From assembly GCA_015068035.1 (NCBI GenBank), contig SVLI01000011.1, forward strand, positions 1 to 60,163: a stretch of DNA of 60,163 nucleotides. The letters are read 5' to 3'. The stretch is from Oscillospiraceae bacterium. Its GTDB lineage: Bacteria > Bacillota > Clostridia > Oscillospirales > Oscillospiraceae. Made by a program: the position numbers and the translations under genes. This document shows, one piece after another, positions 32,629-41,880 of this stretch (position 1 is its first letter; every line of letters begins with the position of its first letter). The notes below the pieces were generated by a model. The model saw only the letters and a program-made list of their open reading frames with translations, did no database searches and was not told the DNA's origin.

Positions 32629-33954
32629 ATGAGACCTCTTGTTGCCATCGTAGGGCGCCCGAATGTGGGCAAGTCCCTGCTTTTCAACCGACTGGCCGGA
32701 AAACGTCTGTCCATCGTGGAGGACACACCCGGCGTCACGCGCGACCGTCTCTACGCCGAGTGCGAGTGGAACGGCCGGAAATTTGACATTGTGGATACAG
32801 GCGGTATTGAGCCGCGTTCGGACAGCGAGATTCTGCTGTTTATGCGCGAGCAGGCACAGATCGCCATCGACGCGGCGACGGTTATCGTCCTGGTGACGGA
32901 GATCGGCACCGGCGTCACCGCGGCGGACGAGGAAGTTGCCGCCATGCTGCTGCGCTCCGGGAAGCCCGTGGTGCTCACCGTCAACAAGATGGACTCCGTC
33001 GGCCCTGTCGATGCCGATATCTATGAGTTTTACAAGCTCGGTCTGGGCGATCCCATTGCCCTGTCCGCCGTTCACGGACACGGCACCGGCGACATGCTCG
33101 ATGCCTGCGTTGCCCACTTCCCGCCCCCGGACGAAGAGGACGAGGAGGACGATCGGATCAAGGTTGCCGTCATCGGCAAGCCGAACGTCGGCAAATCTTC
33201 CCTCATCAACCTGATTCTCGGGGAAAAGCGCGTGATCGTCAGCAACGTCGCCGGCACAACGCGCGATGCGGTGGACTCCAAGCTGGACAACAAACACGGC
33301 AAATATCTGTTTATCGACACAGCGGGCATCCGCCGCAGGAGCAAGGTGGACGACCGCATCGAGAAATTCTCCGTCATGCGCGCGCAAATGGCCATTGAGC
33401 GTGCAGACGTCTGCCTCATTATGATCGACGCGCGCGAGGGCGTCACGGAGCAGGACACCAAGATCGCAGGACTTGCTCACGAGGCCGGCAAGGCCAGCGT
33501 CGTGCTCGTGAATAAGTGGGATCTGATCGAAAAGGAAACCAACACGATGGATCACATGCGCAAGGATGTGCTGCGTGATCTGAGCTTTATGTCCTACGCG
33601 CCCGTGCTGTTCATCTCCGCACTGACCGGGCAGCGCGCCGACCGCATCTTCGAGCTCATCAACTTTGTCAACGACCAGAGCGCCATGCGCATCACGACGG
33701 GTATGCTCAACAACGTCTTGGCCGACGCGCAGGCGCGCATGCAGCCGCCGAGCGACAAGGGCCGGCGCCTGAAGATCTACTATATGACCCAAACGGGCAT
33801 CAAGCCGCCGCATTTCGTGACCTTTGTCAACGACGCGGAGCTCTTCCACTTCTCCTATCAGCGCTATCTTGAAAATCAAATTCGCGGCGTCTTCGGGCTG
33901 GAAGGCACGCCAATCCGCATGAGCATCCGGCAAAAGGGTGACAAAGAAAACTGA
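32629..33954 (+). CDS. der: Ribosome biogenesis GTPase Der (EngA)
   Basis: 441 residues with two tandem GTPase domains, the hallmark of Der. Domain 1 has GRPNVGKSLLFNRL, VDTGGIE and NKMD; domain 2 begins VAVIGKPNVGKSSLINLILG and has DTAG and NKWD. The C-terminal KH-like domain ends the protein (KIYYMTQTGIKPPHFVTFVN). Der binds the 50S subunit late in assembly and is essential. An acidic linker (PPPDEEDEEDD) joins the two domains. AAGGAG lies about eleven bases before the ATG. plsY follows after 59 bases, a common Firmicutes order (der-plsY). Confidence 0.98.
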   Translation: MRPLVAIVGRPNVGKSLLFNRLAGKRLSIVEDTPGVTRDRLYAECEWNGRKFDIVDTGGIEPRSDSEILLFMREQAQIAIDAATVIVLVTEIGTGVTAADEEVAAMLLRSGKPVVLTVNKMDSVGPVDADIYEFYKLGLGDPIALSAVHGHGTGDMLDACVAHFPPPDEEDEEDDRIKVAVIGKPNVGKSSLINLILGEKRVIVSNVAGTTRDAVDSKLDNKHGKYLFIDTAGIRRRSKVDDRIEKFSVMRAQMAIERADVCLIMIDAREGVTEQDTKIAGLAHEAGKASVVLVNKWDLIEKETNTMDHMRKDVLRDLSFMSYAPVLFISALTGQRADRIFELINFVNDQSAMRITTGMLNNVLADAQARMQPPSDKGRRLKIYYMTQTGIKPPHFVTFVNDAELFHFSYQRYLENQIRGVFGLEGTPIRMSIRQKGDKEN

Positions 33955-34013
33955 TTTCATCCGCAAACTTTCTGTTTATTTTTCGTGGTTCTATGTGAAT
34001 CGAGGAGAACATT

Positions 34014-34643
34014 ATGAACACATTTCTGCTGATTATCATCGCGTTCATCTCCTACGGGCTCGGTGGCTTCAACGGGGCAATTCTCGCCTCAAGGCTGGTG
34101 CACAACTCCGACGTGCGTGAACACGGCAGTCACAACGCCGGCCTGACGAATTATCTGCGTACTTACGGCTATATTGGCTGCGTGGTCGTCATCCTCACCG
34201 ACGTACTCAAAACGGTCATCGCCATGCTCATCGGCGGCTGGCTGCTGGGGCTGCGCGGTTATCCGCTGACGGGCCGCATTTTCGCCTGCTTCTGCGTGAT
34301 GCTCGGTCACATCTGGCCGGCGATTTACCGCTTCAAGGGCGGAAAAGGCGTGCTCTGCGCAGGAACGGCCACCTTTTTGATCGACTGGCGCGTGGGTCTG
34401 ATCTGCTGGGCAGTGTTCCTTCTGCTCGTGCTGTTCACCCGCTATGTCTCCCTCGGCAGCGTTTGCAGCTGCGCAAGCTTTCCGATCCTCCTGCTGATCT
34501 TCGGCCACACCGGTATTGACGTCTGGCTGGGCCTTTTCTGCGCGCTGCTGAGTATCTTCAAGCATATTCCAAACATCCGCCGCCTCATCGCAGGCAAGGA
34601 ATCGAAGCTCCGCTTCGGCAAAAAGGATAACCCCTTCGCTTAG
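34014..34643 (+). CDS. plsY: Glycerol-3-phosphate acyltransferase PlsY
   Basis: 209 residues with about five membrane helices. It transfers an acyl group from acyl-phosphate to glycerol-3-phosphate, the first step of phospholipid synthesis. Motif 1 appears as VREHGSHNAGLTNYLRTYG, where the usual GSGNxGxTN has histidine in place of the second glycine and leucine before TN. Motif 2 is GHIWPAIYRFKGGKG and motif 3 KHIPNIRRLIAGKES. Both changes are in the glycerol-phosphate-binding loop, but the rest of the active site is intact, so activity is likely. GAGGAG lies upstream of the ATG. Confidence 0.9.
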   Translation: MNTFLLIIIAFISYGLGGFNGAILASRLVHNSDVREHGSHNAGLTNYLRTYGYIGCVVVILTDVLKTVIAMLIGGWLLGLRGYPLTGRIFACFCVMLGHIWPAIYRFKGGKGVLCAGTATFLIDWRVGLICWAVFLLLVLFTRYVSLGSVCSCASFPILLLIFGHTGIDVWLGLFCALLSIFKHIPNIRRLIAGKESKLRFGKKDNPFA

Positions 34644-34695
34644 TATACCTGCGCGGCTGCGCCGCGCCTACGATATACCTTTAAGGAGGATCATT

Positions 34696-35826
34696 ATGGA
34701 ATACCGCAACTATCGCAACACCGACCTGAAAACCTCTCTTCTCGGCTTTGGCTGCATGCGCTTCCCCAAAGTGGAGGGCGGAGACGGGAAAACCTCCGAT
34801 CTGGCGCTTTCCGAGCGCATGGTCGACCTTGCCTATGCGCAGGGCGTGAACTATTTTGACACCGCCTACGTCTATGGCGATTCTGAGCGCACCATCGGTG
34901 AAATCCTCAAGAAATATCCCCGCGAGAGCTTCTATCTCACCAGCAAGATGCCCAACTTCATGTGCAAGACCAAGGAGGACGTCCAGCGCATTTTCCAGGA
35001 GTCTCTGGACAACTGCGGCGTGGAATACTTCGATTTCTATCTCTGCCACAACATCAACGGCAACAACATTGACCTTTACACCGGGGAAAATGACATCATC
35101 CCCTTCCTGGAGCAGATGAAGGCAGAGGGTAAAATCCGTTATCTGGGCTTCTCCAGCCACGGTACGCCGGAGCAGCTGCAGCGCGCTGTGAACATACGCG
35201 ATTGGGATTTTGCGCAGATTCAGCTCAACTACCTCGACTGGACCTATCAGGACGCCGAGGCGCAGTATAAGATTCTGGAAGAGGCCGGTCTGCCCATCAT
35301 CGTCATGGAGCCCGTCCGCGGCGGCCGCCTTGCCTCGCTCGGCGAGCTGGGCAAGAAGCTGGAAGCCTACGCGCCCGGAAAGAGCGCTGCAAGCTGGGCG
35401 CTGCGCTGGGCGGCAAGCCATCCCGCCGTGCAGGTTGTCCTCAGTGGCATGAGCACCATGGAGCAGGTCGAGGATAACCTCGCCACCTTCTCGAACTTCG
35501 TTCCCGTCAACGAGGAAGAAAAGGCCCTGCTGGCGGAGACCGCGCAGGCGATCATCAACGACGCGCTCATTCCCTGCACCAGCTGCCGTTACTGCTCGGA
35601 TTGCCCGCAGGAGCTGGATATTCCGAAGCTGCTGAACATTTACGGCGACTATCTGCTCTCCCGCACGCCCTTCTCCCTCGCGCCGGTCGGCCAGCTTCCC
35701 GATGAGAAGAAGCCGGGCGCCTGCATCGGCTGCGGTGCCTGCATGCAGCGTTGCCCGCAGGGCATCGAGATCCCGAAGCTGCTCACCGAGCTGGCCGAAC
35801 TCACGGCTAAGCCCGCCGGCAAATAA
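34696..35826 (+). CDS. Aldo/keto reductase with C-terminal ferredoxin domain
   Basis: 376 residues. The aldo/keto reductase barrel occupies about 1-285, with LGFGCMRFPK at the start and the catalytic Asp, Tyr, Lys and His in FDTAYVYGDSE, YLTSKMP and FYLCHNING. The C-terminal extension holds two CxxCxxCxxxCP clusters, CTSCRYCSDCP and CIGCGACMQRCP, so it should bind two 4Fe-4S centres. Fused enzymes like this are common in anaerobes; they are thought to exchange electrons between NAD(P)H and ferredoxin-type carriers, but substrates are unknown. AAGGAGG is well placed. A pseudouridine synthase gene follows after twelve bases. Confidence 0.93.
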   Translation: MEYRNYRNTDLKTSLLGFGCMRFPKVEGGDGKTSDLALSERMVDLAYAQGVNYFDTAYVYGDSERTIGEILKKYPRESFYLTSKMPNFMCKTKEDVQRIFQESLDNCGVEYFDFYLCHNINGNNIDLYTGENDIIPFLEQMKAEGKIRYLGFSSHGTPEQLQRAVNIRDWDFAQIQLNYLDWTYQDAEAQYKILEEAGLPIIVMEPVRGGRLASLGELGKKLEAYAPGKSAASWALRWAASHPAVQVVLSGMSTMEQVEDNLATFSNFVPVNEEEKALLAETAQAIINDALIPCTSCRYCSDCPQELDIPKLLNIYGDYLLSRTPFSLAPVGQLPDEKKPGACIGCGACMQRCPQGIEIPKLLTELAELTAKPAGK

Positions 35827-35838
35827 GAATTTTCGCAG

Positions 35839-36810
35839 ATGAAAGAGTTTTCCGTCGGTCCAAACGACGCGGGGCAGCGGCTTGACCGCTTTGTCGGCAA
35901 GACCGTTCCCCTGCTGCCGGAATCCCTGCTGCAAAAGTACATCCGCATCAAACGCATCAAGGTTTGCGGCAAGGGCGCGAAGCGCGACACGCGGCTGCAG
36001 CTTGGCGACACGGTGCAGATGTATATTGTCGATGCGTTTTTTGAAAAGCCGACGGATGAGAACGCCTACCTGAAGATCTCAGCGCCGAAGCTCAACATTG
36101 TTTACGAGGACGAGCACATCCTGCTCGTGAGCAAGCCTGCCGGGGTGCTGTGTCACAGCGCGGGCGAGTGGAGTGCTGATACGCTTGTGGCCAACATTCA
36201 GGCCTATGCGCTGCAGCGCGGGGACTGGAACCCGAAAGCTGAAAACAGTTTCGCCCCCGCGCTTTGCAACCGCATCGACCGCAACACAAGCGGCATCGTC
36301 ATCGCGGCAAAAACGGCAGAAGCGCTGCGCATCATGAATGAAAAGATCCGCGCGCGCGAGGTGGATAAATATTACCTCTGCATCGCGCAGGGCCGCCCCA
36401 AACCGGCTGCCGGCAAGCTGGAGGGTTACATTTTCAAGGACGCAAAGAAAAACCAGGTCTACGTCCGCAAATCGCCGGAGCCCGGCGCGAAAACCGCCGT
36501 TACGGAATACCGGACGCTGGAAAGCCGAAACGGGCTCTCGCTTTTGGAGTGCCGTCTGCATACCGGACGAACGCATCAGATTCGCGCGCAGCTTGCCGAC
36601 GCGGGCTGGCCGCTGCTCGGAGACGGCAAATACGGTCAGGAAAAGAACAACCGGCGCTATGGCGAAAAGAAGCAGGCGCTGTGCAGCTATAAGCTCTGCT
36701 TCAACTTCACGACCGACGCCGGCGTGCTTGCCTATCTCAACGGAAAGCAGTTCGTCTTAAAGCAAGTTGATTTTGTCGAAAAATACTTCTCCGGCGTGAA
36801 ATATGATTGA
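35839..36810 (+). CDS. RluA-family pseudouridine synthase
   Basis: 323 residues. An S4-type RNA-binding start (AGQRLDRFVGKTVPLLPESL) precedes the catalytic domain, with LLVSKPAGVLCH, the active-site motif ALCNRIDRNTSGIVIAAK with the catalytic aspartate, and HTGRTHQIRAQLADAGWPLLGDGKYG. Such enzymes convert uridine to pseudouridine in rRNA or tRNA; the target (RluC/RluD-like) is not decided by sequence. The start has no clear ribosome binding site and lies twelve bases after the reductase stop, suggesting translational coupling or re-initiation. A promoter for the next operon overlaps its stop codon. Confidence 0.93.
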   Translation: MKEFSVGPNDAGQRLDRFVGKTVPLLPESLLQKYIRIKRIKVCGKGAKRDTRLQLGDTVQMYIVDAFFEKPTDENAYLKISAPKLNIVYEDEHILLVSKPAGVLCHSAGEWSADTLVANIQAYALQRGDWNPKAENSFAPALCNRIDRNTSGIVIAAKTAEALRIMNEKIRAREVDKYYLCIAQGRPKPAAGKLEGYIFKDAKKNQVYVRKSPEPGAKTAVTEYRTLESRNGLSLLECRLHTGRTHQIRAQLADAGWPLLGDGKYGQEKNNRRYGEKKQALCSYKLCFNFTTDAGVLAYLNGKQFVLKQVDFVEKYFSGVKYD

Positions 36811-36835
36811 CTTTCCCGCAATAACTCGATATAGT
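36807..36835 (+). promoter_or_regulatory. Candidate sigma-A promoter for the pot operon
   Basis: TTGACT (36807-36812), 17 bp, TATAGT (36830-36835). It overlaps the stop codon of the pseudouridine synthase and lies upstream of the terminator hairpin at 36852, so transcripts from it must pass that hairpin to reach potA. Confidence 0.65.
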
Positions 36836-36851
36836 GGTGGCATAGGAAATG

Positions 36852-36897
36852 AACAGGCCGCCGAAGCCTCAGACGGCTTCGGCGGCCTGTTCGGTTT
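36852..36897 (+). terminator. Strong hairpin between the pseudouridine synthase and potA
   Basis: A 17-bp perfect stem, AACAGGCCGCCGAAGCC (36852-36868) with its complement at 36875-36891, six-base loop. The T-run after it is interrupted (CGGTTTTCTTTTGG). It ends the upstream unit and may also act as an attenuator for pot. Confidence 0.85.
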
Positions 36898-36931
36898 TCT
36901 TTTGGATTTCATTGTAAATGGGGGAGGATAA

Positions 36932-38101
36932 ATGTCCAAAGAGCTCATTCGCCTGGTCGACTGCGTCATGGCGTTTGACGAGGAAGTCGTTCTTAACGAC
37001 ATCAATCTTTGCATCAACGATCGAGAGTTTCTCACGCTGTTAGGTCCTTCAGGCTGTGGGAAGACGACCACCCTGCGGCTGATCGGCGGTTTCCAGAAGC
37101 CGACGTCCGGCGACGTTTTGTTCAACGGCGTGAGAATGAATGATGTCCCTCCGAACAAGCGGGAAGTCAACACCGTGTTTCAGAAATATGCCCTGTTTCC
37201 GCACCTGAACGTGTACGAAAACGTGGCGTTTGGTCTTCGCATCCCGAAGGTCGGCGAAAACGGCAAGAAAATCAAGCTTTCGGAACAGGAAATTGACGCA
37301 CGCGTGACGGAAATGCTCCGTGTTGTAAACCTCACGGGCTTTGAAAAGCGCGCTGTTACTGCGCTCTCCGGCGGACAGCAACAGCGTGTTGCCATTGCGC
37401 GCGCGCTGGTCAACCGTCCCAAAGTTCTGCTTTTGGATGAACCGCTCGGCGCGCTGGATCTGCGCCTGCGCAAGGATATGCAGATCGAGCTTAAGCGCAT
37501 CCAGCAGGAGACGGGCATCACCTTTATATATGTCACCCACGATCAGGAGGAGGCGCTGGCCATGAGCGACACGATTGTCGTCATGGACGCCGGACGCATC
37601 CTGCAGATCGGCACGCCCACGGACATCTATAACGAGCCGGAAAACGCCTTTGTGGCGGACTTCATCGGCGAAAGCAATATCATCGACGGCATCATGCGCG
37701 AGGACGGCGTTGTGGAGATCTTCAACCGCCGCTTCAAATGCCTGGACAGCGGCTTTGACAAGGACGAGCCGGTGGACGTCGTGATTCGCCCCGAGGATGT
37801 GGACATCGTCGCGGAGGATCAGGGGCAGCTCAAGGGAACCGTCACGAATGTCACGTTCAAGGGAATGCAGTATGACATCATCGTGGATTTCTACGGCTTC
37901 AAGTGGCTGATCCAAACCACGGATCTCTCTCCCGTCGGCTCCCGAATCGGCATCAAAATCGACCCGGACGGCTTCCACGTGATGAAGAAGAGCGAATATT
38001 CCGGCATGTTCGGCGACTATTCCTCCTATTCCGAGGAATATGATGAGATCGGCGACGCCAGCCTTGAGCTGGTGGAGGAGGATGCCGGGGATGAAGAATA
38101 A
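36932..38101 (+). CDS. potA: Spermidine/putrescine ABC transporter ATPase
   Basis: 389 residues. ABC ATPase with Walker A GPSGCGKT (38-45), signature LSGGQQQRVAIARAL, Walker B VLLLDEPLGALD and the switch histidine in YVTHDQEEALAMSD. The C-terminal TOBE-type part (EPVDVVIRPEDVDIVAEDQG) is that of PotA-like import ATPases. An acidic tail (LELVEEDAGDEE) closes the protein. GGGGAGG lies just before the ATG. The end overlaps potB by eleven bases. It powers uptake of polyamines, the family's usual substrate; exact specificity is inferred from the binding domain fused downstream. Confidence 0.93.
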   Translation: MSKELIRLVDCVMAFDEEVVLNDINLCINDREFLTLLGPSGCGKTTTLRLIGGFQKPTSGDVLFNGVRMNDVPPNKREVNTVFQKYALFPHLNVYENVAFGLRIPKVGENGKKIKLSEQEIDARVTEMLRVVNLTGFEKRAVTALSGGQQQRVAIARALVNRPKVLLLDEPLGALDLRLRKDMQIELKRIQQETGITFIYVTHDQEEALAMSDTIVVMDAGRILQIGTPTDIYNEPENAFVADFIGESNIIDGIMREDGVVEIFNRRFKCLDSGFDKDEPVDVVIRPEDVDIVAEDQGQLKGTVTNVTFKGMQYDIIVDFYGFKWLIQTTDLSPVGSRIGIKIDPDGFHVMKKSEYSGMFGDYSSYSEEYDEIGDASLELVEEDAGDEE

Positions 38102-38945
38102 ACTTTCCCGTTTTGCCGTCCCCTATGTGATCTGGATGGCCATCTTTGTCGTTGCCCCCATCATCCTGATGGTCATCTACGCGTTCTCTGCCGCGGACGG
38201 CAGCTTTACGCTCTCCAACTTCAGCAAAATGACCACCTATGCCGTCGTTTTTGGCCGCTCTTTCAAGCTTGCCATTATTGCAACCGTCATCTGTCTGCTC
38301 ATCGGCTATCCGATTTCCTATCTGATGGCGCGGGAGGGCGCGCGTTTCCAGAAGATCGCCATGGTGCTCATCATGCTGCCCATGTGGATGAACTTTCTGC
38401 TGCGCACCTACTCATGGATGACGATTTTGGAGAACAACGGCCTGCTCAATCAGTTCTTTCAGGCCATCGGTCTCATCGACCTTTACAACAACATTTTCGG
38501 CACAGAGCTTGAATACTTCACCATGATGAACACGCAGGGCGCCGTCGTTCTCGGCATGGTCTATAACTACCTGCCCTTTATGATTCTGCCCATCTATTCC
38601 GTCATTGTGAAGCTGGACCATTCGCTCGTGGAAGCGGCGCGCGATCTTGGCGCAGACAACATGCGCGTGTTCCGCCGCGTCACGCTGCCGCTGTCCCTGC
38701 CGGGTGTACTCTCCGGCATCACGATGGTGTTCGTGCCGAGCGTTTCCACTTTTGCGATCTCTCAGATGCTCGGCGGCGGCACCTATCTGCTGCTCGGCGA
38801 TCTGATTGAGCGCCAGTTCCTCGGCGGAGCATACAACCCGCAGCTCGGCGCGGCCATCTCGCTTGTGATGATGGTCATCGTCGTGGTGTGCATGCTGGTG
38901 ATGAATCGCTTCGGTGAGGGCGAGGAACAGGCGGTGATGCTGTGA
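38091..38945 (+). CDS. potB: Polyamine ABC transporter permease PotB
   Basis: 284 residues with six membrane helices. The EAA loop that docks on the ATPase reads HSLVEAARDLGADNMRVFRRV followed by TLPLSLPGVLSG. GGAGG within the end of potA lies about twelve bases before the chosen ATG (38091); an in-frame start further upstream is inside potA and unlikely. A four-base GTGA overlap joins it to the fused potCD gene. It forms the channel together with the PotC half of the next protein. Confidence 0.93.
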   Translation: MKNKLSRFAVPYVIWMAIFVVAPIILMVIYAFSAADGSFTLSNFSKMTTYAVVFGRSFKLAIIATVICLLIGYPISYLMAREGARFQKIAMVLIMLPMWMNFLLRTYSWMTILENNGLLNQFFQAIGLIDLYNNIFGTELEYFTMMNTQGAVVLGMVYNYLPFMILPIYSVIVKLDHSLVEAARDLGADNMRVFRRVTLPLSLPGVLSGITMVFVPSVSTFAISQMLGGGTYLLLGDLIERQFLGGAYNPQLGAAISLVMMVIVVVCMLVMNRFGEGEEQAVML

Positions 38946-40936
38946 AAAAGCAGAGACATTTCAAAAGCCGTCTTTTCATGGCGCTGGTCTTTCTGTTCCT
39001 CTACGCGCCGATTTTCATTCTGATCTTCTTCTCCTTTAACTCGGGCACAAGCTCCATGGTCTTCCAGGGCTTTTCCCTGCACTGGTATTCCGAGCTGCTG
39101 CACAACCGCATCATCATGCAGAGCGTCTACACGACGCTGCTGGTCTCCATCCTTGCGACCATCATTTCCACCGTTGCGGGCACCTTTGCCGCCGTCGGCT
39201 TTCACGCGCTGCGCAAGCGCCCGCGCGAGGTGCTCACAACCGTCAACAACATCCCCATGATGAATGCAGACATCGTCACGGGCGTGAGCCTGTGCCTGCT
39301 GTTCGTCGTGCTGTTCGGTTTCTATGAAAGCTTTGCCGCGTGGTTCAACGGGATTCAGAGCCTCATCACGCTGCCGAAGCAGCTGAACATGGGCTTTGGC
39401 ACGCTGCTGATCGCGCACATCTGCTTCAACATTCCCTATATCATCCTGTCTGTCGGCCCCAAGCTTCGGCAGATGGACAAAAACCTCATTGACGCTGCGC
39501 AGGATCTCGGCTGCACATGGATGCAGGCCTTTGTCAAGGTCGTCATTCCGGAAATCAAGCCGGGCATCATCTCCGGCGCGCTGATCGCTTTCACCATGTC
39601 GGTGGATGACTTCGTCATCTCTTATTTCACCGCCGGCTCCTCTGCTTCCACGCTGGCCATGACGATCTATGGCATGACGAAAAAGCGCGTCAGTCCGCAG
39701 ATCAACGCGGTCTCCACGCTGCTGTTCGTGACCGTTCTGATCCTGTTGGTGATCGTCAACCTGCGCGAAGCTTCCGAGGAGAAATCTGCCAAGCGCCGCA
39801 AGTCGGCAAAGATTTACGCCCACCGCAGCGAAAAGCCGGGCCGCAGCATCGCCCCGATGCTCAAGCGTGTCGGTGCCGCTGTGCTCATCTGTGCGATCAT
39901 CGCGGGCACCGTTTTTGCCGGCCATGTCGGAAAAAGCGAACGCGTTGTGAACGTCTGCTCCTGGGGTGAGTATATCGACGAAGATCTGATCGACGAGTTT
40001 GAGGCGCAAACCGGCATCACCGTCAACTATCAAACCGCCGAGAGCAATGAGGCGCTCTATTCGCTCATTGAGATGGGCGGCGCGGATTTTGACGTGATCG
40101 TTCCCTCCGACTATATGATCGAGCGGCTCATTGCCGAGGATCTTCTTGCGGAGCTGGATTACTCCAACATTCCCAATTTCGAGCTGATCGACCCGCGCTT
40201 CAAGAACCTTTCCTACGACCCGGAGAACCTCTACACGGTGCCCTACACCTGGAGCACCCTCGGCATTATTTATAACACGGCCATGGTTGACGAGCCCATC
40301 ACGAGTTGGGACGCCATGTTTGACCCCCAATATGCCGGACAGGTTCTGATGATCAATAACTCGCGCGATGCTTTGGCTGCGGCGCTGTTCTCTCTCGGCT
40401 ATGACATCAACACGACCGACGAGGCGAAACTGCGCGAGGCCAGTGCGCTTCTTGCTGAGGCCAAAAGCGCGGGGGTATATCAGGCCTTCGTCATGGATCA
40501 GGTGTATCAGAAAATGGAGGGCGGCAACGCTGCCATCGCCGTGTACTACGCCGGCGACTATCTGACCATGCTGGAAAACAACGAGGATCTGGCCTACGTC
40601 ATCCCCGAAGAAGGCTCCAACTGGTTTGTGGACGCCATGTGTGTGCTCAAGAGCGCGCAGCACAAGGAAGAGGCCGAGGCCTGGATCAATTTCATCGCCT
40701 CCACCGAATCCAACCTTGCCAACATGGACTACATCTGGTACGGCTCGCCCAACATAGAGGCGATGGAGCAGTATCCGGATTACTACTACGAGACCTACGA
40801 AGAGGAGATCGACCAGGAGACGCTGGACATCATCATCACCCCGGCGGACACGCTGGAGCGCTGCCAGATGTATCGGAACCTCCCGGCGGACACGCTCGCA
40901 CTCTACAACGAACTTTGGACGGATCTGGGCGTATAA
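38942..40936 (+). CDS. potCD: Fused polyamine permease PotC and substrate-binding protein PotD
   Basis: 664 residues, about the sum of PotC and PotD. Residues 1-275 are a PotC permease with the EAA loop near 184-208 (LIDAAQDLGCTWMQAFVKVV). A basic linker (280-308) and one extra helix (309-326) lead to a PotD-type binding domain from about 334: VVNVCSWGEYIDEDLIDEFE, FDVIVPSDYMIERLI, VPYTWSTLGIIYNT, and AIAVYYAGDYLTML, the aspartate and tryptophan positions that contact polyamines. The frame is continuous, with no stop or new start between the parts, so the binding protein is tethered to the channel. The GTG start overlaps the potB stop by four bases. Confidence 0.93.
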   Translation: MKKQRHFKSRLFMALVFLFLYAPIFILIFFSFNSGTSSMVFQGFSLHWYSELLHNRIIMQSVYTTLLVSILATIISTVAGTFAAVGFHALRKRPREVLTTVNNIPMMNADIVTGVSLCLLFVVLFGFYESFAAWFNGIQSLITLPKQLNMGFGTLLIAHICFNIPYIILSVGPKLRQMDKNLIDAAQDLGCTWMQAFVKVVIPEIKPGIISGALIAFTMSVDDFVISYFTAGSSASTLAMTIYGMTKKRVSPQINAVSTLLFVTVLILLVIVNLREASEEKSAKRRKSAKIYAHRSEKPGRSIAPMLKRVGAAVLICAIIAGTVFAGHVGKSERVVNVCSWGEYIDEDLIDEFEAQTGITVNYQTAESNEALYSLIEMGGADFDVIVPSDYMIERLIAEDLLAELDYSNIPNFELIDPRFKNLSYDPENLYTVPYTWSTLGIIYNTAMVDEPITSWDAMFDPQYAGQVLMINNSRDALAAALFSLGYDINTTDEAKLREASALLAEAKSAGVYQAFVMDQVYQKMEGGNAAIAVYYAGDYLTMLENNEDLAYVIPEEGSNWFVDAMCVLKSAQHKEEAEAWINFIASTESNLANMDYIWYGSPNIEAMEQYPDYYYETYEEEIDQETLDIIITPADTLERCQMYRNLPADTLALYNELWTDLGV

Positions 40937-40973
40937 TTACGCCCAGATCAAACCTTTTTGGGAGGATCCCAAC

Positions 40974-41843
40974 ATGATCGCTTCTCTCCCCCCGCTCAAA
41001 CGCATTCTTGCCATACACGACCTGTCCGGAGTCGGAAAATGCTCGCTGACCGTTGCGCTGCCTGTCATCTCCGCTGCGGGTGTGGAGTGCTCCTGCCTGC
41101 CCACGGCGCTGCTGTCCACACATTCCGGGGATTTTTATGGCTTCACCAAGCGCGACCTCTCCGACGAGCTGCTCCCCATCGCGCAGCACTGGAAGCGCGA
41201 GGGCGTTCACTTTGACGGCATCTACACCGGTTATCTTGCTTCTGCGCAGCAGGTGGAGCTGATTGAGCAGATTTTGGACCTGCTCGCCACACCGGAGACG
41301 ATGCTGATTGTCGATCCGGTCATGGCGGAAAACGGCAAATATTATTCCGGCTTTGACGGGGAAATGTGTGCGGCTTTCCGCCGCCTGTGTGCGCGCGCGG
41401 ACGTCATCACCCCGAACATGACGGAGGCCGCCTTCCTCACGGATCGCGCCTATCATCCCGGCACCGCGACGGAAAGTGAGGTCGAGTCGCTGCTAAACGC
41501 TCTTTGTGCGCTGGGCACCGGCGTCGCCGCAATCACCGGGGTGCTGTTGGAAAACGGCGAAATCGGCAACGCCGTCCGGGATGCGAAAAGCGGCAAAATC
41601 TGCTTCTCCACGCGGAAAATGCACGGCGGCGTCTTTTACGGCACGGGCGATATCTTTGCATCCGCGCTCTCCGCGCTGCTCGTGCGCGGCGCGCCGATCG
41701 AATCGGCGCTGGAACTCGCCACCGCGCTGGTGGAGGGCAGCATCGCGCGCAGTGTCCTGCGCGGTGGAGACCGTCGCTTTGGCGTTGACTTTGAGGGCGC
41801 GCTGCCGGAATTCCTCCGCAGCGTGCAGACTCTGTTTGAATAA
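40974..41843 (+). CDS. Pyridoxamine kinase (PdxK/PdxY family)
   Basis: 289 residues of the ribokinase fold: ILAIHDLSGVGKCSLTVALP at the start, PTALLSTHSGDFYGFTKRDL, VDPVMAENGKYYSG, ITPNMTEAAFL, and near the end FYGTGDIFASALSALL with the anion hole and catalytic Asp. Enzymes of this type phosphorylate pyridoxal, pyridoxine or pyridoxamine to make vitamin B6 cofactor. GGGAGGAT precedes the ATG. It starts 37 bases after potCD and could be read from the same message; no terminator is visible in the gap. An esterase gene follows with a 37-base gap. Confidence 0.9.
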   Translation: MIASLPPLKRILAIHDLSGVGKCSLTVALPVISAAGVECSCLPTALLSTHSGDFYGFTKRDLSDELLPIAQHWKREGVHFDGIYTGYLASAQQVELIEQILDLLATPETMLIVDPVMAENGKYYSGFDGEMCAAFRRLCARADVITPNMTEAAFLTDRAYHPGTATESEVESLLNALCALGTGVAAITGVLLENGEIGNAVRDAKSGKICFSTRKMHGGVFYGTGDIFASALSALLVRGAPIESALELATALVEGSIARSVLRGGDRRFGVDFEGALPEFLRSVQTLFE

Positions 41844-41880
41844 GAATGGAATATTAATAACAACGAAAGGGGCCAGCCAT

